From NCBI GenBank assembly GCA_004292955.1, contig RDXX01000009.1, forward strand, positions 124,001-188,000: a stretch of DNA of 64,000 nt, read 5' to 3'. Shown here piece by piece: positions 50,881 through 60,147 of this stretch. The notes below the pieces were generated by a model. It was not told the origin of the DNA and searched no databases. It worked only from the letters and a program-made list of their open reading frames with translations. Made by a program: the position numbers and the translations under genes. How positions within the stretch are numbered: position 1 is the stretch's first letter; each line of letters begins with the position of its first letter. Origin of the DNA: Oscillatoriales cyanobacterium. GTDB taxonomy: Bacteria > Cyanobacteriota > Cyanobacteriia > Cyanobacteriales > Microcoleaceae.

Positions 50881-51444
50881 ATGAAATCCGGTAAATTAAT
50901 TGTTCTGACGGGGCCTAGCGGTGTGGGGAAAGGCACCCTAGTGCGATCGCTCCTCAACCGCCATCCCGAATTATATCTTTCGGTATCGGTGACAACTCGT
51001 AAGCCCCGCGAGGGAGAAATTGAAGGACAACACTACTATTTTGTCAGCCGCAGCCGTTTTGAGGAAATGGTTGAGGCTGGCGAATTGGCTGAATGGGCTG
51101 AGTTTGCTGGCAATTTTTACGGTACTCCATTTTTTGCTCTCAAACAGGGAATCGGCGAGGGAAAATGGGTAATCCTGGAAATTGAACTCGAAGGAGCAAG
51201 GCAAATTAGAAATAAGTTTTCTGAAGCTTTGCGAATTTTTATTTTACCTCCTTCTTGGGAAGAATTGGAGCGCAGGCTGCGGAGTCGGGGTCAAGATTCC
51301 GAAATTGCGATCGCCCGTCGGTTGCTGCGGGCTAAAGAGGAGATTGAAGCTGCGGGCGAATTCGACTTCCAAGTTGTCAACGACGATTTAGAAGTTGCTT
51401 TAAAAAAACTAGAATCCGTGTTGTTTGTCAGCGACCGGAAATGA
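50881..51444 (+). CDS. gmk: Guanylate kinase
   Basis: 187 residues, full length. The P-loop is [16 protein letters not shown], followed by [20 protein letters not shown], which binds [23 protein letters not shown] carries the next contact, and [20 protein letters not shown] the lid. It phosphorylates GMP to GDP, needed for GTP and for dGTP synthesis. The start is ATG at 50881. The pair remA-gmk is likely one operon. No rpoZ gene follows. Confidence 0.96.
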   Translation: MKSGKLIVLTGPSGVGKGTLVRSLLNRHPELYLSVSVTTRKPREGEIEGQHYYFVSRSRFEEMVEAGELAEWAEFAGNFYGTPFFALKQGIGEGKWVILEIELEGARQIRNKFSEALRIFILPPSWEELERRLRSRGQDSEIAIARRLLRAKEEIEAAGEFDFQVVNDDLEVALKKLESVLFVSDRK

Positions 51445-51493
51445 GGGGATGATGATGTGATATTACCAATTACGAATTGCCAACTACCAGCAA

Positions 51494-51614
51494 GACTTGG
51501 TTTAAAGCCGGAACCATTGTAGGTAGAAATTAAAATCAGACTATTCATTAATCCAATCCTCTTAATTCCAAGCCAACTGTCAACTGTCAACTGTCAACTG
51601 TCAACTGTCAACTG
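51494..51614 (-). repeat. Heptamer array (about 6 units) with conserved tail, minus orientation
   Basis: TCAACTG-type units at 51574-51614, and to their left, in reverse complement, TCTGATTTTAATTTCTACCT and GGTTCCGGCTTTAAACCAAG, matching the tail at 8527-8580. The array gives the last six codons and the stop of the gene that starts at 52361. Confidence 0.9.
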
Positions 51615-52361
51615 AATTACCCATTTTTCTGTACGCGCTAAAACTTCGGTACTTTTCTTGATAGCAACACAAGATTTTAAATTCAATTCTAGAGTTTCGG
51701 ACGCAGGCGAAAATTTCCTGAGCGGTTCTATTTCGCGAGCAGAACATCCCAACATTTCCATATAAGCTAGTGTCCAGCCAATAGCTGCAATGTCGCTGAC
51801 ATTGCCTTCTCCGGCGCACAGGTGACAACCCGATTCGCCCTCGGGGCTGCACTCGGGACAAACCCAATTGTTGAGTTGTGAATTTAGCTGAATTGTGCGG
51901 GATGCTGAGGCAATTGTCAATGCTTTAATGTGGTTTTGAACTACTTGTTTAAAACCTCTGTTTGGGTTGGTGCGGTAATCGGAATTGTTGGGCGATCGCC
52001 CGTTAGCGAAGCCCTCGAAGAGGATCGCCATTCCTGGCTGTTGCAACGAAGCCCCAGATGCTGTTTTGTTATCTGTTTTGAATCCAGATTCACCCAGGTT
52101 CGCCGTTAGCTGAATGCCGTAGTCTTTCGACTCTTCAGTCTGAGAGCGGCTGAGTGCGCTGTCAGAATCGGATGCTGTGCGATCTTCTTCGAGGGCTTCG
52201 CGATCGGCAAAATCTTGCATCGAGAGGTGATGTTCGATCGCCAAAGACCAAGTTCTTTTATGTCTGAGATCGCCATATTTTCTGGCTTCGGCATCAGTAA
52301 TGCCGATCGCCGCAGCCTCTTGGCGCAGCACATTCATCGAAGTCATGGTATCTGATATCAT
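51594..52361 (-). CDS. Cys-rich protein, unknown function
   Basis: 255 residues from the ATG at 52361; 52346 is an alternative (MNVLRQEAAAIGITDAEARK begins the conserved-looking part). A zinc-ribbon-like segment CPECSPEGESGCHLCAGEG lies near residue 180. The middle (about 60-110) is low-complexity and polar. The C-terminus runs QLTVDS, encoded by the heptamer array, then TGA; the native end has been replaced. Family not recognised. Confidence 0.72.
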   Translation of the reverse strand: MISDTMTSMNVLRQEAAAIGITDAEARKYGDLRHKRTWSLAIEHHLSMQDFADREALEEDRTASDSDSALSRSQTEESKDYGIQLTANLGESGFKTDNKTASGASLQQPGMAILFEGFANGRSPNNSDYRTNPNRGFKQVVQNHIKALTIASASRTIQLNSQLNNWVCPECSPEGESGCHLCAGEGNVSDIAAIGWTLAYMEMLGCSAREIEPLRKFSPASETLELNLKSCVAIKKSTEVLARTEKWVIQLTVDS

Positions 52362-52476
52362 TAGTTTATTGATAGTTAATTTTCGATCGCCCGTTAGCAA
52401 GGCCCTCTTCGAGGATCGACATACAAATAAATTACATTAAATATAGTAGCCTAGGTTTCTGGAATTAGAACTTTCG

Positions 52477-53637
52477 ATGACTTCAATTTTCCCCGATACA
52501 GCGTTATCTGTGGCTGGACTAACATCATACCTGCAAGACTTGTTGGAGGGCGATCGCTACTTGCGATCGGTTTGGCTCACAGGCGAGGTGACTAACGTTT
52601 CGCAATATCCCACAGCCTGCTATTTCACTCTGTCCGATCCTGACAAAAGCGCTGCGATTCGCTGCGTGGCTTGGAACAATCGGGGGCAAAAATTGCTGCA
52701 AATCCCCGTAAAAGGGGAACAGTTGATCGTTTTGGGAAGCATCCGAGTTTACAACAAGCGTGGCGAGTACCAGTTGACTGTGGTGCAATCGCTACCGGGT
52801 GGGGAAGGATTGGAGGCTTTGCGGTTGCAGCAATTGCGATCGCGCTTGGAAGCTGAGGGTTTCTTCGATCGCGCCAGAAAGCGCCCGATTCCCGCACACC
52901 CGCAGATTGTGGCGGTGGTGACATCGGATACTGGCGCTGCGTGGGGGGATATTCAGCGCACGTTAGCACAGAGATATCCGGGTTTGCAGGTGTTGCTGTC
53001 GCCCACTTTGGTGCAGGGGGATTTGGCTGCTGCTGCGATTGTTAGGGCGATCGCCCGTGTAGAATTGGACGGTAGGGCGGATGTCATAATTTTAGGGCGG
53101 GGCGGCGGTTCTGCGGAGGATTTGGCTTGTTTTAACGATGAAAGAGTCGTCAGGGCGATCGCGAATTGCACAATCCCAATTATTACAGGCATCGGCCACG
53201 AAAGAGACGAATCTCTGGCAGATTTAGTAGCAGATAAACGAGCGCATACTCCGACGGCGGCCGCTACTCAAGCCGTACCAATTTTGGCAGATATTTACTG
53301 GGAACACAGGCAGAGAATGCTGAATTTAGCAAGTGTTGTGCGGGCAAGATTTCAGCAAGAAGAACAGCATTTGCAACAGCTACAAAATCGCTTAAAACGG
53401 TTGCCTGCGACATCGCGAACTTTGCGGCAAGCAACTGGTAAACTGGAGATATTGCAAGAAAAGTTAGCGGCGCTAAATCCGGCGGCGGTTTTGGAAAGGG
53501 GTTATGCGGCGGTAATCCAAGGTGACGGTACGATTGTCCGCCAAACTGAGGGTTTGGAATTGGGCGAGGAGTTGACGGTGAGGTTGAGTCGCGGTGTGCT
53601 GAAGGTTAAGATTGTGGAAGTTTTGGATGCAGAATAA
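52477..53637 (+). CDS. xseA: Exodeoxyribonuclease VII large subunit
   Basis: 386 residues. N-terminal OB-fold ([40 protein letters not shown]), then the catalytic region [40 protein letters not shown], and [20 protein letters not shown], followed by a coiled coil. It degrades single-stranded DNA bidirectionally together with the small subunit encoded five bases downstream. Slightly shorter than the E. coli enzyme (456), with a shorter coiled coil. Confidence 0.97.
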   Translation: MTSIFPDTALSVAGLTSYLQDLLEGDRYLRSVWLTGEVTNVSQYPTACYFTLSDPDKSAAIRCVAWNNRGQKLLQIPVKGEQLIVLGSIRVYNKRGEYQLTVVQSLPGGEGLEALRLQQLRSRLEAEGFFDRARKRPIPAHPQIVAVVTSDTGAAWGDIQRTLAQRYPGLQVLLSPTLVQGDLAAAAIVRAIARVELDGRADVIILGRGGGSAEDLACFNDERVVRAIANCTIPIITGIGHERDESLADLVADKRAHTPTAAATQAVPILADIYWEHRQRMLNLASVVRARFQQEEQHLQQLQNRLKRLPATSRTLRQATGKLEILQEKLAALNPAAVLERGYAAVIQGDGTIVRQTEGLELGEELTVRLSRGVLKVKIVEVLDAE

Positions 53638-53642
53638 ATGTT

Positions 53643-53870
53643 ATGGTTAACTCGCAGTTGCGTCAGTCTGGCTGGAATTATGAGGAAACGGTCGATCGCA
53701 TTGAGGCGATTATCGATCGAGTGGAGTCGGGAGAGTTGCCTCTAGAGGAGGTTTTTGAGCAGTTTGCGGTGGCTGTGGAGTGTTTGCAGGAGTGCGAAGG
53801 TTTTCTGGCGCGGGGGAAGGATAAGATGGATTTGGCGATCGAACTTTTAGCTGCGGAACCGGATTTTTAA
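53643..53870 (+). CDS. xseB: Exodeoxyribonuclease VII small subunit
   Basis: 75 residues, normal for Xse[41 protein letters not shown] and [15 protein letters not shown] are the family pattern. XseB binds the coiled coil of XseA. The start is 5 nt after the xseA stop, so the two form an operon. Confidence 0.95.
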   Translation: MVNSQLRQSGWNYEETVDRIEAIIDRVESGELPLEEVFEQFAVAVECLQECEGFLARGKDKMDLAIELLAAEPDF

Positions 53871-53921
53871 CCGCAGATTTAGGCGCTTCGCCTTTATAAA
53901 TAAACAAGTAATAGCAAAGTA

Positions 53922-55043
53922 TCAAGCACGAATAGGACTTTCAGCAATGCACCAGTTCATCACAACCTGTCCCATCTTTTCCCAATCAGAAACCATGGAC
54001 TTATCAATTATTCTGGCAATCTCATGAGGACTTTTTTGTTTAAGATATTCAACGGTATTGCTGAGCGTACTTTCTCCAAATCCCAGTGAGATTTTACATT
54101 GACATTCTCCACTACTACTGCATTGCCAGTTAACTTGACACCAATTATCTATACAACTTAATATATGGGGACTCATAGAAATCTTTACTTCCCAAAAAGA
54201 CTTAATATTAGGGTTACTTGATTGAATAACTTCCTTCATTCTAGTTCCTTTTTTTATATCTAAAAAATACCTAATATCGACTGCACTACTACTAATATCT
54301 TCAAAAATTTTTAATGCTTTGAGTCTTTCCTGATTTTTGGAACACAGTTCAGATAAAATTGAATTAGGTATTAAGTTTTCAACTTCACGGCAATCAAGAA
54401 TAAAATTTTCCGTATTTATACAAGTAGAATCGCTCAAAGCTTGGAGGCGAGATGCCGTCGAGCCTAGATTTCCATCAGGAGCAATTTTATCGCTATCTAC
54501 AATACAAAGGCAAAAGCGTTTTTTAAATTTTTGAATATTAATATACTCACTAGAAATTGTATTACCACCACCACCTCTAGGTTCGCATACTATTTTTACA
54601 TTCATCTTTTTCCATATAAGATAAACTTTTGCTATAATTTCGTATAAAACAGCATCATCACTATTTTCACACAAGAGTATGGTTTTCTGTACAGACTCTG
54701 AATCATTAAAAAAACGTGGGCCAACTTTAATAATTTGCTTACCTGAATCAGAAATCACTGCTGGTTCATAACAAGGATTAACAATTTCAATATATCTTGT
54801 TACCGCCGAAAGATAGGATTGAAATTGTGTAGATTGGTTGTATAACTTATGGTAAATTTTTCTAGCAAATTGAGATAAACGAGAGCATTGAGCAATTTTT
54901 TTAAAAGTTTCTCTCTTAGCCATTACTATATGCTTACCTTCCCGACGGGCAGATGCAAGATTTTCTAAAGCCAAAACAGTCTCATCGTCCCAAGTATTTT
55001 CATCTCCCTTATCTACTACAGAGCTATCAATCAAAATTAGCAT
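53922..55043 (-). CDS. TOPRIM-like effector of a two-gene module
   Basis: 373 residues. The middle region carries a TOPRIM-like pattern: Glu126 in TILLCENSDDAVLY and Asp183/Asp185 in FCLCIVDSDKIAP, with a Gly-rich turn (CEPRGGGGNTIS) between. LDCREVENLIPNSIL near 222 resembles the conserved segment of DUF4435 proteins. The first 110 residues (LILIDSSVVDKGDENTWDDE) are a separate domain. The ATG abuts the TAA of the ATPase gene (0 nt). Codon use is A+T-rich. A nuclease or toxin role in defence is inferred from architecture. Confidence 0.75.
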   Translation of the reverse strand: MLILIDSSVVDKGDENTWDDETVLALENLASARREGKHIVMAKRETFKKIAQCSRLSQFARKIYHKLYNQSTQFQSYLSAVTRYIEIVNPCYEPAVISDSGKQIIKVGPRFFNDSESVQKTILLCENSDDAVLYEIIAKVYLIWKKMNVKIVCEPRGGGGNTISSEYINIQKFKKRFCLCIVDSDKIAPDGNLGSTASRLQALSDSTCINTENFILDCREVENLIPNSILSELCSKNQERLKALKIFEDISSSAVDIRYFLDIKKGTRMKEVIQSSNPNIKSFWEVKISMSPHILSCIDNWCQVNWQCSSSGECQCKISLGFGESTLSNTVEYLKQKSPHEIARIIDKSMVSDWEKMGQVVMNWCIAESPIRA

Positions 55044-56636
55044 TTATACAAGTTCCATCTCGAAAAAATCTAGCGGCCAGTTTAAAAGATACCCATCTGA
55101 ATTGAATTGAGAGTTTCTTATTCTTACTTCTCCTGGTTTATCGCATGGCTCAAATAAAACAATGTTGATTTCATCAGGAGAAATTTTACCTTCGGAAACT
55201 AATTGTCCGAGGCGATTTACCAATACTTCACTATGGGTTTCAATCATTAAACGTAGCTGAATCTTCTTCTCCTTAGCTGCTTTGATTGACTTAACCAATG
55301 CATCTGTTAAAGTTCCTTGCAGACGGGGATGAAGATGTAACTCAGGTTGCTCAATAGCGTAGGTTATTGTTCCTCGGTTTACTCGACGAAATGAACTTAG
55401 TAACCATAATTGAGTAATAACAGGAAGAATTTGAGAAAAACCAAATCCAGTATCAGCAACATTCAGGTATTTATCAGAATTTTTAGAACGAATTTTTACT
55501 GAAATGTGACCAAGGCTAGATTTAATTGATGGCTTAAATCCAAAATTATCTAAAGTCCAGGTAGAAAAGTTTTTCATTTCTGAATCAGTTAGATTGCGTA
55601 AAAACATTGCAAGATTATTACCTTGGTAATCCACTTCATCAACAGCTAAATCTTGAGTTCGGTAATAACGCTCTGCTGTAGCTCGTACTGGCCCAATATA
55701 GCTAATATTCTTTGAGAAGTTCGCTAGTGTATCATCACATTTTTCAAGAATAAAAGGTATCGCATTTGCGATAATCAGATCCCTTAAATCTTTAAAATCT
55801 TTTGTCTCAACTGTCCAATTCTTAGTTTTATTCTTCCAAGATTTGCCAGCAATATTATTTTCTTGAATATCTTTTAACATATTTTCTGAGTTGCCGAGAC
55901 CAAAAGAGAGTGCCATTTGAATAATAGTCTCTAACTTAGTTGCATGATGAGCCGTCTCTTTGGTTTTGTCTATCAAAGCTTGAAATAAAGCTCTGAAGCG
56001 AGAACGATATCTTACAAAACCAGGAGATAGTGAGGATGATTTTTCAAATTCATATTCTTTTTTTTGCTCACTTTCAGTAATAGTTGGCAGAATCAGACTC
56101 CTGTCAAATTTTCTAGTAACATATTTATTACCCAAATTTAAAACGTTAAATGAATTTACGAAAAAGTCCGTTAGAGAATCATCCTCACCAAAAGATAATT
56201 GGATTTTTGAATCTTCAAGCTGCAAAAAGATTCTACTTGTTCTTGTTGTTTCTTTCTTTTTATTTTCTGAGACTTGGAGAGTTAACGTTATATCACAAGT
56301 GTTTAAAATCTTTGCTTCTCCCGAAAAAAGAAAGTAAGAAAAATCTCTAGCAGAGGGAAACTGTCTTGATTCGAGCTTGAAGTTAAAAGAAAATTCAATA
56401 TTATCTTCTGCTCCTGTTTGATGAGCATCCTCAAAATTACCGAAGTCAACTAGGCGACCTGACCAAAGTATTGGCCCAGTTGTTCTAGATTCTAGGCTTT
56501 GTTTCAATAGAGGAAGAATACGCAGAAAACTACTCTTACCTGAACTGTTTTGCCCAAGAAGAACAGTTATAGGCTTTAACTCAATATAGCCAGTGTCAGC
56601 CAGACAGCGTAATCTTTCCACTCTAATAGAATCCAT
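55044..56636 (-). CDS. SMC/ABC-like AAA15-type ATPase of a two-gene module
   Basis: 530 residues. N-terminal IRVERLRCLADTGYIELKPI leads to Walker A GQNSSGKSS near 28-36. The C-terminal half holds signature-like NVADTGFGFSQILPVITQLW, Walker B/acidic TYAIEQPELHLHPRLQG, and MIETHSEVLVNRL with the H-loop-type His. The end (NSDGYLLNWPLDFFEMELV) resembles DUF3696, a cap found on such ATPases. The middle insert (about 130-330) is helical. The pair sits between xseB and csbD, with no HIP1 octamer in 2.7 kb and a marked A+T bias, which points to horizontal gain. Confidence 0.85.
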   Translation of the reverse strand: MDSIRVERLRCLADTGYIELKPITVLLGQNSSGKSSFLRILPLLKQSLESRTTGPILWSGRLVDFGNFEDAHQTGAEDNIEFSFNFKLESRQFPSARDFSYFLFSGEAKILNTCDITLTLQVSENKKKETTRTSRIFLQLEDSKIQLSFGEDDSLTDFFVNSFNVLNLGNKYVTRKFDRSLILPTITESEQKKEYEFEKSSSLSPGFVRYRSRFRALFQALIDKTKETAHHATKLETIIQMALSFGLGNSENMLKDIQENNIAGKSWKNKTKNWTVETKDFKDLRDLIIANAIPFILEKCDDTLANFSKNISYIGPVRATAERYYRTQDLAVDEVDYQGNNLAMFLRNLTDSEMKNFSTWTLDNFGFKPSIKSSLGHISVKIRSKNSDKYLNVADTGFGFSQILPVITQLWLLSSFRRVNRGTITYAIEQPELHLHPRLQGTLTDALVKSIKAAKEKKIQLRLMIETHSEVLVNRLGQLVSEGKISPDEINIVLFEPCDKPGEVRIRNSQFNSDGYLLNWPLDFFEMELV

Positions 56637-56721
56637 TCATACCTCTTAATAAGGAATAGCTTTAATATTTTATCTGCCCAGACGCCTCTAAATCTTAGAT
56701 TTAATTTTGATTAAAATCTTT

Positions 56722-56746
56722 TGGGGCGGGCGGGAAGCCCGCCCCA
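56722..56746 (-). terminator. Hairpin after csbD
   Basis: TGGGGCGGGC and GCCCGCCCCA form a strong stem with a short loop; on the minus strand it is followed by AAAGATTTT. It lies 26 nt beyond the csbD-like stop. Confidence 0.6.
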
Positions 56747-56772
56747 CAAATACAATCTAGATGCCCGACAGC

Positions 56773-56982
56773 TTACAATTTGTCGATCGCCCTTTTGGCC
56801 TTATCCGTCAGATTTTTTACCGCATCTTTCACATCTTCTGCTGCGTGGCGGGCGGCGGATTCCGCTTGTTTCGCTTTGCCTTCTGCCTGGTCTTTTTTAT
56901 TGCCCGTGATGTTACCGAAAATTTCCTGAGCTTTGCCTTCTACGTTTTTGCCGATCGCCTTTGCTCTGTCTTCTGTACTCAT
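56773..56982 (-). CDS. CsbD-family stress protein
   Basis: 69 residues from the ATG at 56982; GGAGCTG 7 nt upstream supports it, rather than the earlier in-frame starts. MSTEDRAKAIGKNVEGKAQE, IFGNITGNKKDQAEGKAKQ and a third helix (HAAEDVKDAVKNLTDKAKRA) match the CsbD-like family, small intrinsically helical proteins raised by general stress. Highly charged. No partner gene. Confidence 0.92.
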   Translation of the reverse strand: MSTEDRAKAIGKNVEGKAQEIFGNITGNKKDQAEGKAKQAESAARHAAEDVKDAVKNLTDKAKRAIDKL

Positions 56983-57138
56983 AATCAGCTCCATTGAGTA
57001 GTTGAACGCTACTACCACCCTAACATTAGCTCAACAGAAGTTGCTCGCTAACTTCACATTAATTTATGTTGATTTTGATTTTTATTGGTTTTCAGTAGAG
57101 TTTTTGCCCAATATTTTATTGATACAGAAACCGCAGTA

Positions 57139-57205
57139 GTAGGGTGCGTCAGAATGACTTGATTATTCAGATTTACTCTGATAAAAACTGAGTCACGCAC
57201 CCTAC
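57139..57205. repeat. GTAGGGTGCGT inverted repeat
   Basis: Arms GTAGGGTGCGT and ACGCACCCTAC, 45 nt apart. Related to 38730-38792. It lies between the csbD-like and PHP genes. Confidence 0.65.
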
Positions 57206-57260
57206 AGTTATACTCAAATTATTGTGGGGTGGGCTTCTAGCCCGCCCAAAAAGTTACAAA

Positions 57261-58097
57261 CTATTTTAAACTCGCCGCTGCAACTTTAATCGGTTCGAGC
57301 AATTCTAACGGTATATGCAGCATATTCAAGTGAGTAGTTTCAACACCTTTCCTTTCATTTCTTTCTACTTCGGGGCCGTGATAATCGCTGCCACCTGTCA
57401 TCAGCAAACCGCGATCGAGGCACAATTGTTTTAACTTATGAATTTGGCTGGAACTGTGGCTGGGATGGTATACTTCAACTCCCATTAAACCAGCATCTAC
57501 TAATTCTTTCAAGACTTCCTCAACAGCGCCGCCGCGAAACAAATAAGGGTGAGCCCAGACTGGTACTGCGCCGCAACTCTTGAGTAAATCGATGCCTTCT
57601 GCGATCGAGAATTTCTCGTAATGCACGTAAGCCGGGCCGTTGTCTCCCAGCCACCTATCGAAGGCTTCCCGCGATGATTTTGCGTGGCCAGCTTTTACCA
57701 GCGCGCTAGCAATGTGAGGCCTTCCCGGTGCCATTCCTGGGGATGTTGTTGGCAGTTCGATCGCGTATCCCATTGCTGCTAGTTTTTCTACCATTTCCTG
57801 CGATCGCCGAAACCGTCCTTCCAGGCGCGCTTTCAAAGGATCTCGCAGCTTATTTGCATCGGGATAAAAACCTAAAATATGCAGCGATCGACCGTTATGT
57901 ACCGTACTGAGTTCTAGCCCTGGTACTATTTCTAGATTGTACAAGCTAGCGGCGGCGAAGGCTTCGTCCCAACCCGACATCGTATCGTGATCCGTGATGG
58001 CTAAAGCCCTAACTCCTGAGGCAGCGGCGGCTGCTACGAGTTGGCTGGGGGTGAGAGTACCGTCGGAGTAAGTTGTATGGCAGTGAAGCTCTAGCAT
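57261..58097 (-). CDS. PHP-domain phosphoesterase
   Basis: 278 residues from the ATG at 58097 (the open frame extends further upstream). The metal-binding signature is present: MLELHCHTTYSDGTLTPSQL, ALAITDHDTMSGWDEA, IVPGLELST, and the later VWAHPYLF and SDYHGPEV. Enzymes of this family (RNase AM/YciV) remove nucleotides from 5' ends or hydrolyse 3',5'-bisphosphates. The C-terminal end is normal. The gene stands alone. Confidence 0.92.
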   Translation of the reverse strand: MLELHCHTTYSDGTLTPSQLVAAAAASGVRALAITDHDTMSGWDEAFAAASLYNLEIVPGLELSTVHNGRSLHILGFYPDANKLRDPLKARLEGRFRRSQEMVEKLAAMGYAIELPTTSPGMAPGRPHIASALVKAGHAKSSREAFDRWLGDNGPAYVHYEKFSIAEGIDLLKSCGAVPVWAHPYLFRGGAVEEVLKELVDAGLMGVEVYHPSHSSSQIHKLKQLCLDRGLLMTGGSDYHGPEVERNERKGVETTHLNMLHIPLELLEPIKVAAASLK

Positions 58098-58414
58098 ATT
58101 GACCTGATTAATTATCGATCGACTTTGCAAACTGTACTGAAACTAACCCCCTCAGCAAGTATAACCTTAGTCCGTGATTCCTAACTATGGGTTCCAGCTT
58201 CGCCCTTGTGCCAGTTGGCGAATTGGCTGAATTTAGCGTCTGTTGCTTGTACGCAGAAACACACTCTCAAGTTATACAGGACAAACGTTTGAGTGCGATC
58301 GCCCGTCATCCGCGATCGAGCGAAAAAGTGTGAAGGTACGGATAGTGGCATTTGGCGAACACCATGACTCAGGGATTTTTTCTAAAGTAACAACATGACA
58401 TTCAGGAAATACAT
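58098..58414. other. 317-nt gap, no gene recognised
   Basis: Between the divergent PHP gene and the 114-residue gene. It contains one HIP1-like site and AAAGTAACAACATGACATTC close to the downstream start. No repeat or regulatory site is clear. Confidence 0.4.
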
Positions 58415-58759
58415 ATGAAATCTACTCTTTGCTTCCCCGAAACTTCCGTACACTCTCAAAAAATTAATTCCAACAATCATGGGATGAATTCTCACAGTAA
58501 CATGGACTATTGTATCGCTGCTGCTTGGATCGACTTAGTGGGAGGAGATTACAGCAGTTTGGGAGGAGATGATTGGCTGGCTGTATGCGGCGATATTGAT
58601 GAAGGCGAAATTTACCGCGAATGGTTTATGTGGCAAGACCGCGAAGTAACTCAAGAATGGGAAGCTTACGATCCAATTACTAATTATCGACACGTTGCTT
58701 GTAGCCGAGAAATGTTGATTGCTCAAATTGACAGAATCGAAGATACAAGACTATTTTAA
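58415..58759 (+). CDS. Small protein, unknown function
   Basis: 114 residues. The first 30 residues are polar and low-complexity; the rest is WIDLVGGDYSSLGGDDWLAV, GDIDEGEIYREWFMWQDREV, and REMLIAQIDRIEDTRLF, with many acidic and aromatic residues. An in-frame ATG further on (MDYCIAAAWIDLV) could be the true start. I do not recognise a family. Confidence 0.6.
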   Translation: MKSTLCFPETSVHSQKINSNNHGMNSHSNMDYCIAAAWIDLVGGDYSSLGGDDWLAVCGDIDEGEIYREWFMWQDREVTQEWEAYDPITNYRHVACSREMLIAQIDRIEDTRLF

Positions 58760-58820
58760 AATCATAACTAATATTTAAATTTGATTGGCAGCAAACGTAA
58801 ATTCAGCTTGCCCTCTCTGA

Positions 58821-58847
58821 TTCCCGACTTCTTAAAAAAGCCGGGAA
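58821..58847. terminator. CCCGACTTCTT hairpin
   Basis: TTCCCGACTT with AAGCCGGGAA around an A-rich loop, followed by TTCGTTATTATTTTTTG. It sits between convergent genes, with a T-rich end on the + strand. Same family as 6295 and 17612. Confidence 0.7.
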
Positions 58848-58867
58848 TTTCGTTATTATTTTTTGAT

Positions 58868-59320
58868 CTATTTTTGCTTCTCCCGTTCTAACTTGCGCTG
58901 CTTCAACGCTTCCAGGTTTTGTTTGATGCTGTCGATCGCACTTCCATTACCCTGCTCTTGGTATAATTCGCTAGCACGGATCAAATCTGCAACAGCCTCA
59001 CCATCCGATCGCAAATTCGCAAAAATCAAACCGCGATTGTGGTAAGCCTCTGCCGTTGAAACCTCTTGTATGGCGCTAGTAAATTTATCTTCAGCTTTGC
59101 GGTAATTTCCCGACTGATAAGCCTCAATTCCAGCTTGGAAATAAGCCGCAGCTTTCCTACCGCTGTCAGTATCGGGAAATTCTGGCGAGTTTAAAATAGG
59201 TTCTTTAAACAGTACCGAAATGCTGCCCTTACCGGAGTAAGCCCAAGTCATTGTTCCCATGCCAATCCCCAGGGCAGCCACAACAATGACAGACAGAGCA
59301 ATAAAATTGGTGAGTTCCAT
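58868..59320 (-). CDS. TPR-repeat protein with N-terminal membrane anchor
   Basis: 150 residues. A hydrophobic N-terminus (NFIALSVIVVAALGIGMGTM) anchors the protein. Then DSGRKAAAYFQAGIEAYQSG and YRKAEDKFTSAIQEVSTAEA, AYHNRGLIFANLRSDGEAVA form two to three TPR units. It is probably a membrane-tethered scaffold. Nearest neighbour is divergent (59376). Target unknown. Confidence 0.8.
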   Translation of the reverse strand: MELTNFIALSVIVVAALGIGMGTMTWAYSGKGSISVLFKEPILNSPEFPDTDSGRKAAAYFQAGIEAYQSGNYRKAEDKFTSAIQEVSTAEAYHNRGLIFANLRSDGEAVADLIRASELYQEQGNGSAIDSIKQNLEALKQRKLEREKQK

Positions 59321-59375
59321 AGAGAAATATTTGTTGTATTACAATATGATAAGATAATTTCTAGGTTCTGGAACA

Positions 59376-59996
59376 ATGGCTGTGCGGATTCACCTCAACG
59401 GTCAATGGTTTTTCGGCTCGCTAGCTTTAGTATTGTCGATCGGCATAATCAATGCAACTGCAACTTCTGACGCAGCAACCAACGCCCAGACTCAAGCGGG
59501 ATGGCAACTGTTGCAGCGGGGCGAGACAGGGTTGGTGGTGGCAATGCGACACGCGATCGCCCCTGGAACCGGAGATCCTGCTAACTTTAAATTGGGCGAC
59601 TGTTCCACCCAGCGCAACTTATCAGCCCAGGGAAGAACCCAAGCCCAGCAAATTGGAGCCGAATTTCGCAACCGCAACATCAAAATTGCCAGAGTTTTAT
59701 CAAGTCAGTGGTGTCGGTGTCTGGAAACAGCAAAACTAATAAATTTAGGCAAAGTCGAGCCATTAAGAACACTTAACTCGTTCTTTAGCGACAGCAGCCA
59801 AGAAGCCCGACAAACAGCGACAATCCGCAAATTAATTGTTGACAACCGCAACACAAAAGGCGCGGTTATTCTGGTAACTCATCAAGTAAATATTACAGCA
59901 ATTACAAATATTGTTCCCCAAAGCGGCGAAGCTGTGATTCTCAAAAGCGACGAACAAGGTAAAATCAAAATAGTTGGACGAATTGGCGGATTTTAA
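59376..59996 (+). CDS. Exported histidine phosphatase family protein
   Basis: 206 residues. N-terminal hydrophobic stretch (WFFGSLALVLSIGIINATAT) looks like a signal peptide. The RHG-like catalytic motif is MRHAIAPGTG, and the second His is in LVTHQVNITA; the Arg in SQWCRCLETAKLI is the additional contact. Such exported members are phosphatases with unknown substrate. Confidence 0.88.
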   Translation: MAVRIHLNGQWFFGSLALVLSIGIINATATSDAATNAQTQAGWQLLQRGETGLVVAMRHAIAPGTGDPANFKLGDCSTQRNLSAQGRTQAQQIGAEFRNRNIKIARVLSSQWCRCLETAKLINLGKVEPLRTLNSFFSDSSQEARQTATIRKLIVDNRNTKGAVILVTHQVNITAITNIVPQSGEAVILKSDEQGKIKIVGRIGGF

Positions 59997-60147
59997 GAAT
60001 GTGTAGCAATCCTTGCCGAATTTTTCGCGAACTCTTGCTTTCCTCTTCCTTTGTCTCCTTCGCAGCACGAGAAAAAAAATCGTTGAGTCTTGCTATCTAA
60101 AGTGATAATGTATAATTTTCCAGCAAATTTATGACTGCAAAATTATT

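Noticed and set aside
59452-59739. Second frame inside the histidine phosphatase gene
   Set aside because: It is an out-of-frame shadow; the phosphatase frame carries all the motifs.
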